Of a stretch of 64,000 bases of DNA, positions 8,578-17,072 are shown piece after piece. The translations under genes were made by a program, and so were the position numbers. Below the pieces are notes generated by a model, which searched no databases, was not told the DNA's origin, and was given only the letters and a program-made list of their open reading frames with translations. Each line of letters starts with the position of its first letter. Positions within the stretch are counted from its first letter, which is position 1. This DNA is from Micromonospora eburnea (GTDB taxonomy: Bacteria; Actinomycetota; Actinomycetes; Mycobacteriales; Micromonosporaceae). The stretch lies in assembly GCF_900090225.1 (NCBI RefSeq), contig NZ_FMHY01000002.1:4030001-4094000 (forward strand). The letters are read 5' to 3'.

Positions 8578-9901
8578 GCCGCACACCGTCGCCGTCGTCG
8601 GTATGGGCTACGTCGGCTCCTGCGTCGCGGCCACGCTTGCCGACCGCGGCCTGTCCGTCGTCGGTGTCGACACCGACGCCGACCTGGTGAGCCGCCTGAA
8701 CCGCGGCACCACCCCGCTCGCGGAGCCGGGGCTGACCGAACTCGTCGCGGCCGGGGTCCGCAGCGGCCGGCTACGGGCGACGACCGACCAGGAAGCCGTC
8801 GCCGACGCCGACGTCGTCCTGCTCACCGTCGCCACCCCGGTACGAGCGGACGGGTCGCTGGACGACGACCACCTGCGGGCGGCCTGCGCGGCACTGGGCA
8901 GGAGCCTGCGCGCCGGTCAACTGGTGATCCTCAAGAGCACCGTCCCGCCCGGAACGACGAGGGACCTCGTCCGGCCGTTGCTGGAGTCGAGCGGTCTGCG
9001 GGCCGGCACCGACTTCGCCCTGGCCTTCGCGCCCGAACGGCTCGCCGAGGGCACGGCGTTGGCGGACCTGCGCGCCCTCCCGGTCGTCGTCGGCGGCATC
9101 GACCCGCACAGCACGCGGGTCGCCGCGGACTTCCTGCGCGGCGCGCTCGGCGCCGACACGCTCCCCCAGGAGTCCCTGGAGGCCGCCGAGATCGTCAAGC
9201 TCGCCGACAACTGGTGGATCGACCTCAACATCGCCCTGGCCAACGAGCTGGCCATGTTCTGCGACCTGTACGGGGTCGACGTGCTGGACGTGATCAGCGC
9301 GGCGAACTCCATCCCGAAGGGGAACGGGCACGTCAACATCCTGCGGCCGAGCGTCGGCGTCGGCGGCTCCTGCCTGACCAAGGACCCGTGGATGGTGTGG
9401 CAGTCCGCGCGACGGCACGGGCTGGAGATCACCACCGCCCCGGTGGGCCGCGAGGTCAACCAGCGGATGCCCGGCTACACCGCCCGGCTGATCCTCGACG
9501 ACCTCGACGCCCGCCGGGTGCCCCCGTCCGAGGCGACGGTGGCGGTGCTCGGCCTGGCCTTCAAGAACGACACCGGCGACCTGCGGGCCACCCCGGCCAG
9601 GGCGGTCGTGGAGGCGCTGCTGGCGTCCGGCGTCCGGTTGCGGATCCACGATCCGCTGGTCGACCCGGTGCGGGCCCAGGAGATCTTCGGCCTGCCGGTC
9701 ACCACCACGGTCGAGGAGACCGTACGGGACGCCCACTGTGTCGCCCTGCTGGCCATGCACCGGAACTTCGCGGCCCTCGACTTCGCCCGGCTCCCCGTCG
9801 CCGAGTCCTGCCTCGTCCTGGACGGCCGCGCCTACCTGCCCAAGGAGAGAATCGCCATGCTGGAGCGCCTGGGCTACACCTACCGCGGGGTGGGTCGATG
9901 A
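8570..9901 (+). CDS. UDP-glucose 6-dehydrogenase family nucleotide-sugar dehydrogenase
   Basis: 443 residues from GTG 8570, with GGAGGAGG upstream. The N-terminal NAD fold is VAVVGMGYVGSCVAATLA. The substrate region has FAPERLAEG, and AEIVKLADNWW carries the catalytic-domain Lys (~210) and Asn (~214). SVGVGGSCLTKD supplies the catalytic cysteine (about residue 268). The family oxidises UDP-glucose to UDP-glucuronate with two NAD+. The stop overlaps the start of the decarboxylase-like gene (ATGA). The pair would make a UDP-4-keto-pentose or UDP-xylose precursor of the enediyne aminosugar, as proposed for madurosamine. Confidence 0.9.
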   Translation: MAEPHTVAVVGMGYVGSCVAATLADRGLSVVGVDTDADLVSRLNRGTTPLAEPGLTELVAAGVRSGRLRATTDQEAVADADVVLLTVATPVRADGSLDDDHLRAACAALGRSLRAGQLVILKSTVPPGTTRDLVRPLLESSGLRAGTDFALAFAPERLAEGTALADLRALPVVVGGIDPHSTRVAADFLRGALGADTLPQESLEAAEIVKLADNWWIDLNIALANELAMFCDLYGVDVLDVISAANSIPKGNGHVNILRPSVGVGGSCLTKDPWMVWQSARRHGLEITTAPVGREVNQRMPGYTARLILDDLDARRVPPSEATVAVLGLAFKNDTGDLRATPARAVVEALLASGVRLRIHDPLVDPVRAQEIFGLPVTTTVEETVRDAHCVALLAMHRNFAALDFARLPVAESCLVLDGRAYLPKERIAMLERLGYTYRGVGR

Positions 9902-10893
9902 GCGCCCCCCGGGTCGTCGTCACGGGCGGCCACGGGTTCGTCGGCAGCCACCTGGCGGAGCGGCTGGTCACCGCCGGGGCCGACGTCACCGTGTTCGACA
10001 GCGGCGACCCACCGCCGCACCTCGACCTGCTGCGCCGCAACGCCCGGCACGTCCGGGGCGACGTCCGGGACCCCGACCAACTGGCGGCGGCGATCACCCC
10101 CGGTGTGGACACGGTCTATCACCTCGCCGCGGCCGTCGGCGTGGACACCTACCTGGACAGCCCGCTGGACGTCATCGACGTCAACTTCGTCGGGACGCAG
10201 CGGGTGCTGGAGCGCGCCACGCGGGTCGACGCGCGCGTCGTGGTCGCCAGCACCAGCGAGATCTTCGGCAAGAACCCGGCGGTGCCGTGGCGTGAGGACG
10301 CCGACCGGGTGCTCGGGCCGACCACCGCCCAGCGGTGGTGCTACTCCACCAGCAAGGCCCTCGCCGAACACCTCACCTTCGGGTTCGTGCGGCAGCACGG
10401 CCTCGCCGCCGGTGTGGTCCGCTACTTCAACGTCTACGGCCCCCGGCAGCGGCCGGCGTACGTGATCAGCCGCAGCGTGCACCGCGCGTTGAACGGCCGC
10501 CCGCCGATCGTCTACGACGACGGCCACCAGACGCGCAGCTTCACCTACGTGACCGACGCGGTCGAGGGCACCATCCTCGCCGGGGCCAGCGAACAGACCA
10601 TCGGCGAGGCGATCAACATCGGCAGCATGCGGGAGACCAGTGTCGCCGACGCGGTCGCCCTCGTCGCCGCGGTGACCGGAGCCGACGGCGGCGCGGTGGC
10701 GGTCGACACCGCCGAGCAGCTCGGCGCGGGATACCAGGACCTGCCGCGCCGCATCCCCGACGCCAGCCGGGCCCGGCTGCTGCTGGGCTGGAGCGCGGAG
10801 ACCGAGCTCCGGGAGGGCCTGACCCGGACCGTGGCGTGGGCGCGCGCCAACCCGTGGTGGTTGTCCCGGCCCGACACCGGGGCCGGCCGGTGA
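9898..10893 (+). CDS. NAD-dependent epimerase/dehydratase family, probable UDP-glucuronate decarboxylase
   Basis: 331 residues, start coupled to the dehydrogenase stop. This is an extended SDR: GGHGFVGSHLAE binds NAD, YSTSK is the catalytic Y-x3-K pair (about residue 150), and VRYFNVYGPRQ and RSFTYVTD are typical extended-SDR segments. ASTSEIFG keeps the Ser-Glu pair used by ArnA-type UDP-glucuronate decarboxylases, which argues against a 4,6-dehydratase. It is expected to oxidise C4 and release C6 as CO2, giving a UDP-4-keto-pentose for the adjacent C-methyltransferase. The C4 ketone would then need an aminotransferase that is not in this window. Its stop overlaps the next GTG. Confidence 0.8.
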   Translation: MSAPRVVVTGGHGFVGSHLAERLVTAGADVTVFDSGDPPPHLDLLRRNARHVRGDVRDPDQLAAAITPGVDTVYHLAAAVGVDTYLDSPLDVIDVNFVGTQRVLERATRVDARVVVASTSEIFGKNPAVPWREDADRVLGPTTAQRWCYSTSKALAEHLTFGFVRQHGLAAGVVRYFNVYGPRQRPAYVISRSVHRALNGRPPIVYDDGHQTRSFTYVTDAVEGTILAGASEQTIGEAINIGSMRETSVADAVALVAAVTGADGGAVAVDTAEQLGAGYQDLPRRIPDASRARLLLGWSAETELREGLTRTVAWARANPWWLSRPDTGAGR

Positions 10894-12428
10894 GCTCCGG
10901 AACCCGTCCGCTGACCGGGGACGAGTACCTTGAGACGCTCCGCGACGGCCGCGCGGTCTACCTGCACGGCGAGCGGGTCCGGGACGTCACGAGCCATCCC
11001 GCGTTCCGCAACCCGGTGCGGATGACCGCCCGGCTGTACGACGCGCTGCACGCCGAGGAACACCGATCCGTGCTCACCACCGCCTGCGACGCCCCGGGCA
11101 GCGACGGCTACACGCACCGGTTCTTCACGACCCCGCGCAGCGCCGAGGACCTCGTCGCCGACGAGCGGGCCATCGCCGCCTGGGCCCGGATGAGCTACGG
11201 CTGGCTGGGCCGCAGCCCGGACTACAAGGCGTCGTTCCTCGGCACCCTGGGCGCCAACGCCGACTTTTACGAGCCCTTCGGCGACAACGCGCGCCGCTGG
11301 TACCGGGAGTCGCAGGAGAAGGTGCTCTACTGGAGTCACGCCATCGTCCACCCGCCGGTGGACCGCTCGCGCCGTCCCGACGAGGTGGCCGACGTGTTCG
11401 TGCACGTGGAGCGGGAGACCGACGCCGGGGTGGTGGTCAGCGGCGCGAAGGTGGTGGCGACCGGGGCCGCCCTGACCCACCACACGTTCGTCGCCCACTA
11501 CGGCCTCCCGGTGGCCCGGCGGGAGTTCGCGCTGGTCGCCGCCGTGCCGACGGACGCGCCGGGCGTACGGCTGATCTGCCGTCCGTCCTACACGGCCACC
11601 GCGAACGTCATGGGCAGCCCGTTCGACTACCCGTTGTCGTCCCGGTTGGACGAGAACGACACCATCCTCGTGCTCGACCAGGTCCTCATCCCGTGGGAGA
11701 ACGTCTTCATCTACGGCGACCTGGCCAAGGTGCAGACGTTCGCCGGCCGGTCCGGGTTCACCGAGCGGTTCACCTTCCACGGCTGCGTACGGCTCGCGGT
11801 GAAGCTGGAGTTCCTGGCCGGTCTGCTGGCCAAGGCGCTGGAGACGACCGGCACCGCCGACTTCCGGGGCGTACAGAGCCGCCTCGGTGAGGTGCTGGCC
11901 TGGCGGAACCTGTTCCAGGGGCTGGCCGGCGCGGCGGCCCGCGACCCGGTGCCGTGGCACGACGGCTCCGTCCTGCCCAATCCCCGCTACGGTCTGGCGT
12001 ACCGGTGGTTCATGCAGGTCGGGTACCCCCGGGTGCGGGAGATCGTGCTGCAGGACGTGGCCAGCGGCCTCATCTACGTCAACTCGGGCACCGAGGACTT
12101 CGCCAGCCCCGAGGTACGCCCGTATCTGGACCGGTACCTCCGGGGCTCGCAGGGGGTCGAGGCGGTCGACCGGGTGAAGGTGATGAAACTGCTGTGGGAC
12201 GCCGTCGGCTCCGAGTTCGGCGGCCGGCACGAGTTGTACGAGCGCAACTACTCCGGCAACCACGAGAACACCCGGGTCGAGCTGCTGTCGGCGGCGATCG
12301 CCGGCGGCGACCTGGACCGGTGCAAGGCCCTCGTCGACGCCTGCCTGGACGAGTACGACCTGGACGGCTGGCGGGTGCCCGACCTCACGTCGTACGACGG
12401 TCCGCGGCCGCTGCGCGGCCAGGGTTGA
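10890..12428 (+). CDS. HpaB-family FADH2-dependent phenol 3-hydroxylase (SgcC-like)
   Basis: 512 residues from GTG 10890, overlapping the preceding stop (GTGA). It matches the 4-hydroxyphenylacetate 3-monooxygenase large component: TGDEYLETLRDGRAVYLHGERV at the start, SYGWLGRSPDYKASF, YWSHAIVHPPVDR, the GAKVVATGAALTHHTFV flavin region and DQVLIPWENVFIYGD. In C-1027, SgcC hydroxylates the ring of a carrier-bound chloro-beta-tyrosine using FADH2 from a separate reductase. The neighbouring beta-tyrosine genes support the same role. No reductase partner is seen here, so a general flavin reductase is assumed. It is the last gene of the rightward sugar operon. Confidence 0.88.
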   Translation: MSSGTRPLTGDEYLETLRDGRAVYLHGERVRDVTSHPAFRNPVRMTARLYDALHAEEHRSVLTTACDAPGSDGYTHRFFTTPRSAEDLVADERAIAAWARMSYGWLGRSPDYKASFLGTLGANADFYEPFGDNARRWYRESQEKVLYWSHAIVHPPVDRSRRPDEVADVFVHVERETDAGVVVSGAKVVATGAALTHHTFVAHYGLPVARREFALVAAVPTDAPGVRLICRPSYTATANVMGSPFDYPLSSRLDENDTILVLDQVLIPWENVFIYGDLAKVQTFAGRSGFTERFTFHGCVRLAVKLEFLAGLLAKALETTGTADFRGVQSRLGEVLAWRNLFQGLAGAAARDPVPWHDGSVLPNPRYGLAYRWFMQVGYPRVREIVLQDVASGLIYVNSGTEDFASPEVRPYLDRYLRGSQGVEAVDRVKVMKLLWDAVGSEFGGRHELYERNYSGNHENTRVELLSAAIAGGDLDRCKALVDACLDEYDLDGWRVPDLTSYDGPRPLRGQG

Positions 12429-12445
12429 CCGTCGCCGCCTCGAAC

Positions 12446-12478
12446 GGATGCCGCCGCCGGTGACCGGCGGCGGCATCC
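12446..12478. terminator. bidirectional terminator between hydroxylase and ligA
   Basis: A perfect 15-bp stem (GGATGCCGCCGCCGG) with a TGA loop sits 17 bp past the hydroxylase stop and 24 bp past the ligA stop, so it can end both convergent transcripts. Confidence 0.75.
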
Positions 12479-12501
12479 GCGCGTACGGGGGGGGTGCCGG
12501 T

Positions 12502-14667
12502 TCAGCCGTCGGCCAGGATCGCGGCCACCGCCCCGGCGTCCCCGGAGTCGTGGGCCGCGACCAGGGCCGCGAAGCGTTCGGCCGGCATGACGCGTACCCC
12601 GAGGGTGGCCGCCTTGTCGGCCTTCGAACCGGCGCCCTCGCCGACGACCACCAGATCCGTACGGGCGGAGACCGACGAGGACGCGGTCCCGCCGAGCCGC
12701 TCCACCGCCTCGTTGCCCTCGTTGCGGGTCAGCCCCGGCACGGCACCGGTCACCACGACCCGCATCGGCGTACCGTCGGGTCGACGCAGCGGCGTGCCGC
12801 CCGGCTCGGCCCCGGCAGGCTCGTCACCGGCCACGGAAGCGGTGCCGCCGGCAGGACCGGCCGCGCCCGGCTCGACCATGTTGACGCCGCGCGCGACCAG
12901 CTTGTCGATCAGCGGGGTCAGCTCCACGAGGTCGGCGGCGATGGTCTCGGCCCGCTCCGGGCCGATCCCCTCCACCTGCTGCAGTTCCGCCACGCCCGCG
13001 TCGAGCAGCGCCCGCATGGTGCCGAAGTGCCGGGCGAGCCGGCGGGACAGGGCCCGCCCGGTCATCCGGACGCCGAGCCCGATCAGCACCCGTGAAAGGG
13101 GGCGTCGCGTGGTCGCCTGGATGCTCGCGACGAGCTTGGCCGCCGAGATCTCGCCCATCCGGTCCAGGGTGACCAACCGGTCCGCGTCGAGGTCGTACAG
13201 GTCGGCCGGATCGGTGACCATCCCCGCGGCGACCAGCCCGTGGATGATCTTGTCACCGAGCCCCTCGATGTCCATCGCGTCCCGGGTGGCGAAGTACGCC
13301 AGCGCCTCGTGCGCGCCGCAGGCCCGTCCGCGCGCGCATCGCCAGCGCTTCTGCGTCCGGTCCAGTGGGCCGTCGCAGCGCGGGCAGGTCACCGGCGCCT
13401 CGTACGGGGTCGACGCCGGGTCACGTTCGTCGAGCTTGGCACCGGTGATCTCGGGGATGACGTCGCCGGCGCGGCGGACGAAGACGACGTCACCGACCCG
13501 GACGTTGCGCCGGGTCAGGTCGTCGAAGTTGTGCAGCGTCGCCGACGTGACGGTGACGCCGCTGATCTGCACGGGTTCGAGCACCGCCACCGGGGTGACC
13601 ACCCCGGTGCGGCCGATCTGCACCTCGATCCCGAGCAGCCGGGTGGTGCGGGTGTCGGCGGGGAACTTGCAGGCGATGCCCCAGCGCGGCGCTCGGCTCG
13701 ACGACCCGGCCGCCTCCCGGTCCTGCGGCAGGTCCGCCTTGACGACCGCGCCGTCGACGCCGTACCCGAGGGTGCCGCGCGCGGTGCGCAGCGCCTCCAC
13801 CGCCGCGACCGCGTCGTCGATGGTGGCGCAGACCGTCATGCCGCCCGTGGCGGCGGTGGTCGTGACGCCGAGGTCGGCCAGGGCGGTCATCTCCACGGAG
13901 TGGGGCACGGGGCCGGCCGCGTCGGCCACCGCCCCGCGCACGCCGTAGGCGATGAAGGACAGCGGCGCGTCGTAGGCGCGGCCCTCCGCGCGGAGGGTGC
14001 CGGCGGCGGCGCTGCGCGGATGCGCGAACGGCGGCTCCCCGTGCCCGGTACGCATCTCGTTGGCCACCACGAAGTCCGCGTCGGTCATGAAGACCTCGCC
14101 GCGGACCTCGATCGTCACCGGCCGGGCGAGCTGTCCCGGGAGGCCGACCGCCCGCCGCGCCTGGCCCGTCACGTCCTCCCCAGCCCGGCCGTCGCCCCGG
14201 GTGGCGACCCGCGCCAGTCGGCCGTCGACGTACCAGGCGGCGATGGCGAGCCCGTCGATCTTCGGCTCGACCACGAGCCCGGCGGCCGGGCGGCCGAGCA
14301 GCTTCTCCAGGCGGCCGGCCCACCGGCGCAGCTGCTCCTCGCCGAAGACGTTGTCCAGCCCGAGCATCGGCTCGCTGTGCGGCACGTCGCCGCCGGCCGC
14401 CACCCCCGCGCCGACCAGTTCGGTGGGGGAATCCGCGGGCTTCCAGTCCGGCCGCAGCGTCTCGGTGGCCGCGACCCGCGCCAGCAGGGCGTCGTAGGTC
14501 GCGTCGTCCATCCGCAGGTCGCTGCCGTTGTGGTACGCGGCGGCGGCGGCGCGGACCGCGGCCAGAGCCTCGGCGTAGGCGGCCCGCTCGGCGAAGGGGG
14601 TGGCCGCCTCGGCGTCCACGATCGGCGGGTCGGCCGGCGACGACGGTGTGGTCCAGGTGTCGGTCAT
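12502..14667 (-). CDS. ligA: NAD-dependent DNA ligase embedded in the cluster
   Basis: 721 residues, full family length. Domains in order: Ia-like N-terminus (~25-90), adenylation domain with the lysine motif EPKIDGLAI (Lys ~136), OB fold, four-cysteine zinc finger (CPRC ... C ... C near residue 410), helix-hairpin-helix repeats (LQQVEGIGPERAE) and a C-terminal BRCT domain ending near 700. It seals nicks using NAD+. The ends are unusual for a housekeeping LigA: the N-terminus lacks the common YY-x-SDAEYD phrasing, and no gatC/gatA genes are near, as I would expect for the chromosomal copy. An extra ligase beside genes for a DNA-cleaving enediyne suggests repair-based self-protection; this is inference. 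A hairpin separates it from the glycosyltransferase upstream. Confidence 0.9.
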   Translation of the reverse strand: MTDTWTTPSSPADPPIVDAEAATPFAERAAYAEALAAVRAAAAAYHNGSDLRMDDATYDALLARVAATETLRPDWKPADSPTELVGAGVAAGGDVPHSEPMLGLDNVFGEEQLRRWAGRLEKLLGRPAAGLVVEPKIDGLAIAAWYVDGRLARVATRGDGRAGEDVTGQARRAVGLPGQLARPVTIEVRGEVFMTDADFVVANEMRTGHGEPPFAHPRSAAAGTLRAEGRAYDAPLSFIAYGVRGAVADAAGPVPHSVEMTALADLGVTTTAATGGMTVCATIDDAVAAVEALRTARGTLGYGVDGAVVKADLPQDREAAGSSSRAPRWGIACKFPADTRTTRLLGIEVQIGRTGVVTPVAVLEPVQISGVTVTSATLHNFDDLTRRNVRVGDVVFVRRAGDVIPEITGAKLDERDPASTPYEAPVTCPRCDGPLDRTQKRWRCARGRACGAHEALAYFATRDAMDIEGLGDKIIHGLVAAGMVTDPADLYDLDADRLVTLDRMGEISAAKLVASIQATTRRPLSRVLIGLGVRMTGRALSRRLARHFGTMRALLDAGVAELQQVEGIGPERAETIAADLVELTPLIDKLVARGVNMVEPGAAGPAGGTASVAGDEPAGAEPGGTPLRRPDGTPMRVVVTGAVPGLTRNEGNEAVERLGGTASSSVSARTDLVVVGEGAGSKADKAATLGVRVMPAERFAALVAAHDSGDAGAVAAILADG

Positions 14668-14692
14668 CTGGGGCGGTGGCCTCCTCGATCGG

Positions 14693-14730
14693 CCGTCAGC
14701 CCGCCCCCGGGAGCGGAGGCGGGCTGACGG
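14693..14730 (-). terminator. hairpin after the glycosyltransferase gene
   Basis: A 13-bp perfect stem (CCGTCAGCCCGCC) with a 12-nt loop lies between the glycosyltransferase stop (14745) and the ligA start (14667). Both genes are on the minus strand, so ligA probably has its own promoter or depends on read-through. Confidence 0.65.
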
Positions 14731-14744
14731 GAAGCGCGGGATGT

Positions 14745-16163
14745 CTATCGCCGGGTCCGGGCGTCCTGGGCGAGGCTCTCGAGGACCGGCACGACCTCGT
14801 TCGGGCTCGGCATGGCCCGCCAGACATCATAGATCGCGTCGGCGCCCCGCTGGTAGGACGGATCGGTGAGCACCGACTCGATCGACTCCCGCAGCTCCGC
14901 CACCGACTGGATCTGGTGGTTCAGCCGCACCCCGGCGCCCCGGGAGACGACGTAGTTCGACACCGGGGTCGCCTCAAGCTTCTTGGCCGGCATCACCCAA
15001 CGGACGGCGGGCTCCTGTTCCCGCTCGTCCGCCTCGCGCACGCCGTACTCGACGCCGGAGCGGTAGATCCCGGTGTCGTCGGTCGACTCCTCCGGGCTCT
15101 CCTCCTCCATCCGCAGCATGATCGATTCCAGGGTGTCGCAGACGAGCTGCGGCACCCGGGCGGCGACGGCCGCCTGGAAGGTGCCCAGGCCGCCGTGGTG
15201 GATGACCGCCGAGCAGGTCGGCAGGATCTGGTTGAGCGGCAGGTACTCGATCGTCCGCACGTTCGGCGGCGGGGTGTACCCGTCGAGCTGCACGTCGTTG
15301 ACGGTGGCGACGACCTCGACGTCGAGGTCGGCGAGGGCGTCGAGCAGCATGGGCGCGCGGTTCCAGTCGCCCCGGAGGAAGCGCCGGTAGGACTCGCCGA
15401 GGGTCAGGCAGACCCGGGGCCGCCGCGGCGGCTCGCGCAGCCAGTCCGGCACCGGCTCGGCGCCGTTGTAGGGCACGTAGCGCAGCGGGACCTTGCGGGT
15501 CCGCGTCGGCAGGCCGAGCCCGGGTGGCGCGGTGTCGAGGGTCCACTGCCCGACCAGCAGCTCGTCGTCCAGCTCCACCCCGTACCGCTCGGCGAGGGGA
15601 CGCACCAGCGTGGCGAGCGGGTTCTCGTCGAGGCCGGCCGCGACGAGGGCGTCCCGGCCGGCGGCGAGGCGGTCGAGGCTCCAGCCGGACGGGTCGTACG
15701 CGAAGACGAGCCGAGCGTGCGCGGCGCCGCAGACCCGGGCCGCGACCGCGCCGGCCGCCTGGGTGAGGTCCCAGATCACCAGATCCGGGCGCCAGGTGCG
15801 GGCGTAGTCGATGAGGGCGTCGGCCTCGGGGCGGTCCGGGCGCAGGTAGTCGGCGGTCGGGGTGAGCAGGTACTGGAAGAAGAGGTACCAGTACTCGCGC
15901 TCCTCCGGGTTGAGGCCGAGGGCGTCGGCGTACCGTTGGGCCTCCTCGGCGCCCTTCGGCTCCAGCGGGTTGTCGCTGATGCGGGCGGCCCAGGACGCGT
16001 CACCGAGCGGGACCGGGGTCAGGCCGGTGGCGGCGATCCGGTCGGCGAAGCCGCCGAAGGACGCGAGGCGCACCTCGTGGCCGGCGTTCTGCAGCGCCCA
16101 GGCGGTGGGCACCATGGGATACAGGTGAGCGATCGACGGGTCGATGGCGAACAGGACACGCAT
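14745..16163 (-). CDS. glycosyltransferase, GT-B macrolide/enediyne type
   Basis: 472 residues from ATG 16163 with AGGGAGAG upstream; an in-frame start 15 bp earlier is less well placed. The N-terminal acceptor domain begins MRVLFAIDPSIAHLYPMVPTAWALQNAGHEV. The C-terminal donor domain contains VIHHGGLGTFQAAVAARVPQLV, the HHGG-x2-T motif of GT1 NDP-sugar glycosyltransferases (about residue 315). It should attach the aminosugar to the enediyne core or a side chain. It is last in a six-gene leftward operon that also makes the beta-tyrosine unit and N-methylates the sugar. Similar enzymes often need a P450-like activator; none adjoins it here. Confidence 0.87.
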   Translation of the reverse strand: MRVLFAIDPSIAHLYPMVPTAWALQNAGHEVRLASFGGFADRIAATGLTPVPLGDASWAARISDNPLEPKGAEEAQRYADALGLNPEEREYWYLFFQYLLTPTADYLRPDRPEADALIDYARTWRPDLVIWDLTQAAGAVAARVCGAAHARLVFAYDPSGWSLDRLAAGRDALVAAGLDENPLATLVRPLAERYGVELDDELLVGQWTLDTAPPGLGLPTRTRKVPLRYVPYNGAEPVPDWLREPPRRPRVCLTLGESYRRFLRGDWNRAPMLLDALADLDVEVVATVNDVQLDGYTPPPNVRTIEYLPLNQILPTCSAVIHHGGLGTFQAAVAARVPQLVCDTLESIMLRMEEESPEESTDDTGIYRSGVEYGVREADEREQEPAVRWVMPAKKLEATPVSNYVVSRGAGVRLNHQIQSVAELRESIESVLTDPSYQRGADAIYDVWRAMPSPNEVVPVLESLAQDARTRR

Positions 16164-16217
16164 GTCTCTCCCTCGCAAGCGGTCGGGTCAGGACGTGGGG
16201 ACGGTGGCGGGCACGGG

Positions 16218-16937
16218 TCAGGCCGCCGCGCGGCGTACGCCGACCAGCAGCGGCCGCCCGGCGAGGCCGGTGGGGAGGAAGTCGGCGGCGCACCCCGCCG
16301 CCGCCAGCGCGCTCAGGTGCTCGCGCCGGCCGAACGCACGCAGCACCCGGGTGTCGGCGACGTGGTGTACGCCGTCGCCGTCGGCCACCAGGGCGTGCTG
16401 CTCGACGCGGTGCGCACCGTCGCGGGGCGCACCGCGTGCGATCCGGGTGACCGTGCGGCCGTCGTCGCCGCGCGTCAACGCCTCGCTGGCCGTCCGGCGG
16501 ATCGCCGCGTCCGGCATCCAGAACGGCGCGATCATGAGCAGCCCGCCGGGCGCCAGATGCCCGGCCAGGACCCGCAGCACCGCGCGGTAGCTGGCGAGCG
16601 AATACCGGGCCAGCGCGTCGTGCAGGCAGGTGACGACGTCGTAGCGGCGGCCCAGGGCCAGTTCCGGCAGACCCGTCTCGTGGATCGTGGTGCCCGGCAG
16701 CGCGTGCCGGGCGGCGGCCGCCATCGCGGCGTCGACGGCGACCCCCTCGGCGACCGCGAGGTGCGGGCCCAGGTGCCGCAGATGGTCGCCCGCGCCGCAC
16801 GCCACGTCGAGCAGGGACGTGGCGTGCGGGCGGCGGGCCCGGATGATGCGCAGCAGCGCGCCGGCCTCGGTGGCGGGGTCGCGGCTGTCGTCGGCGTGGA
16901 GCAGGTCGTAGAACGTGGACTGTGCCTCGGCGGGCAT
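16218..16937 (-). CDS. SAM-dependent aminosugar N-methyltransferase (DesVI/TylM1 type)
   Basis: 239 residues from ATG 16937, with GGAGG five bases upstream; a GTG six bases earlier overlaps the ribosome site and is less likely. FYDLLHADD near the N-terminus, SLLDVACGAGDHLRHL as SAM motif I, YDVVTCLHDAL and LAPGGLLMIAPFWMP are characteristic of the TDP-aminosugar N-methyltransferase group. It lies between the condensation and glycosyltransferase genes, so the likely substrate is the 4-amino pentose, mono- or dimethylated. Ordinary class I methyltransferases with other acceptors cannot be excluded from sequence alone. Confidence 0.75.
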   Translation of the reverse strand: MPAEAQSTFYDLLHADDSRDPATEAGALLRIIRARRPHATSLLDVACGAGDHLRHLGPHLAVAEGVAVDAAMAAAARHALPGTTIHETGLPELALGRRYDVVTCLHDALARYSLASYRAVLRVLAGHLAPGGLLMIAPFWMPDAAIRRTASEALTRGDDGRTVTRIARGAPRDGAHRVEQHALVADGDGVHHVADTRVLRAFGRREHLSALAAAGCAADFLPTGLAGRPLLVGVRRAAA

Positions 16938-17072
16938 CGTCACCTCCGGTCGGGGTCGGCCCGGTACGACGTCGGCTTGCCGCCCGCACCGGATCGTCGT
17001 CGTGTCGCCCGGCGGCGCGGGCGTTGTCGGCGTTGCCGCGCCGCTCGGGCGGGCGTCTTCGGCGTTGCCGGG

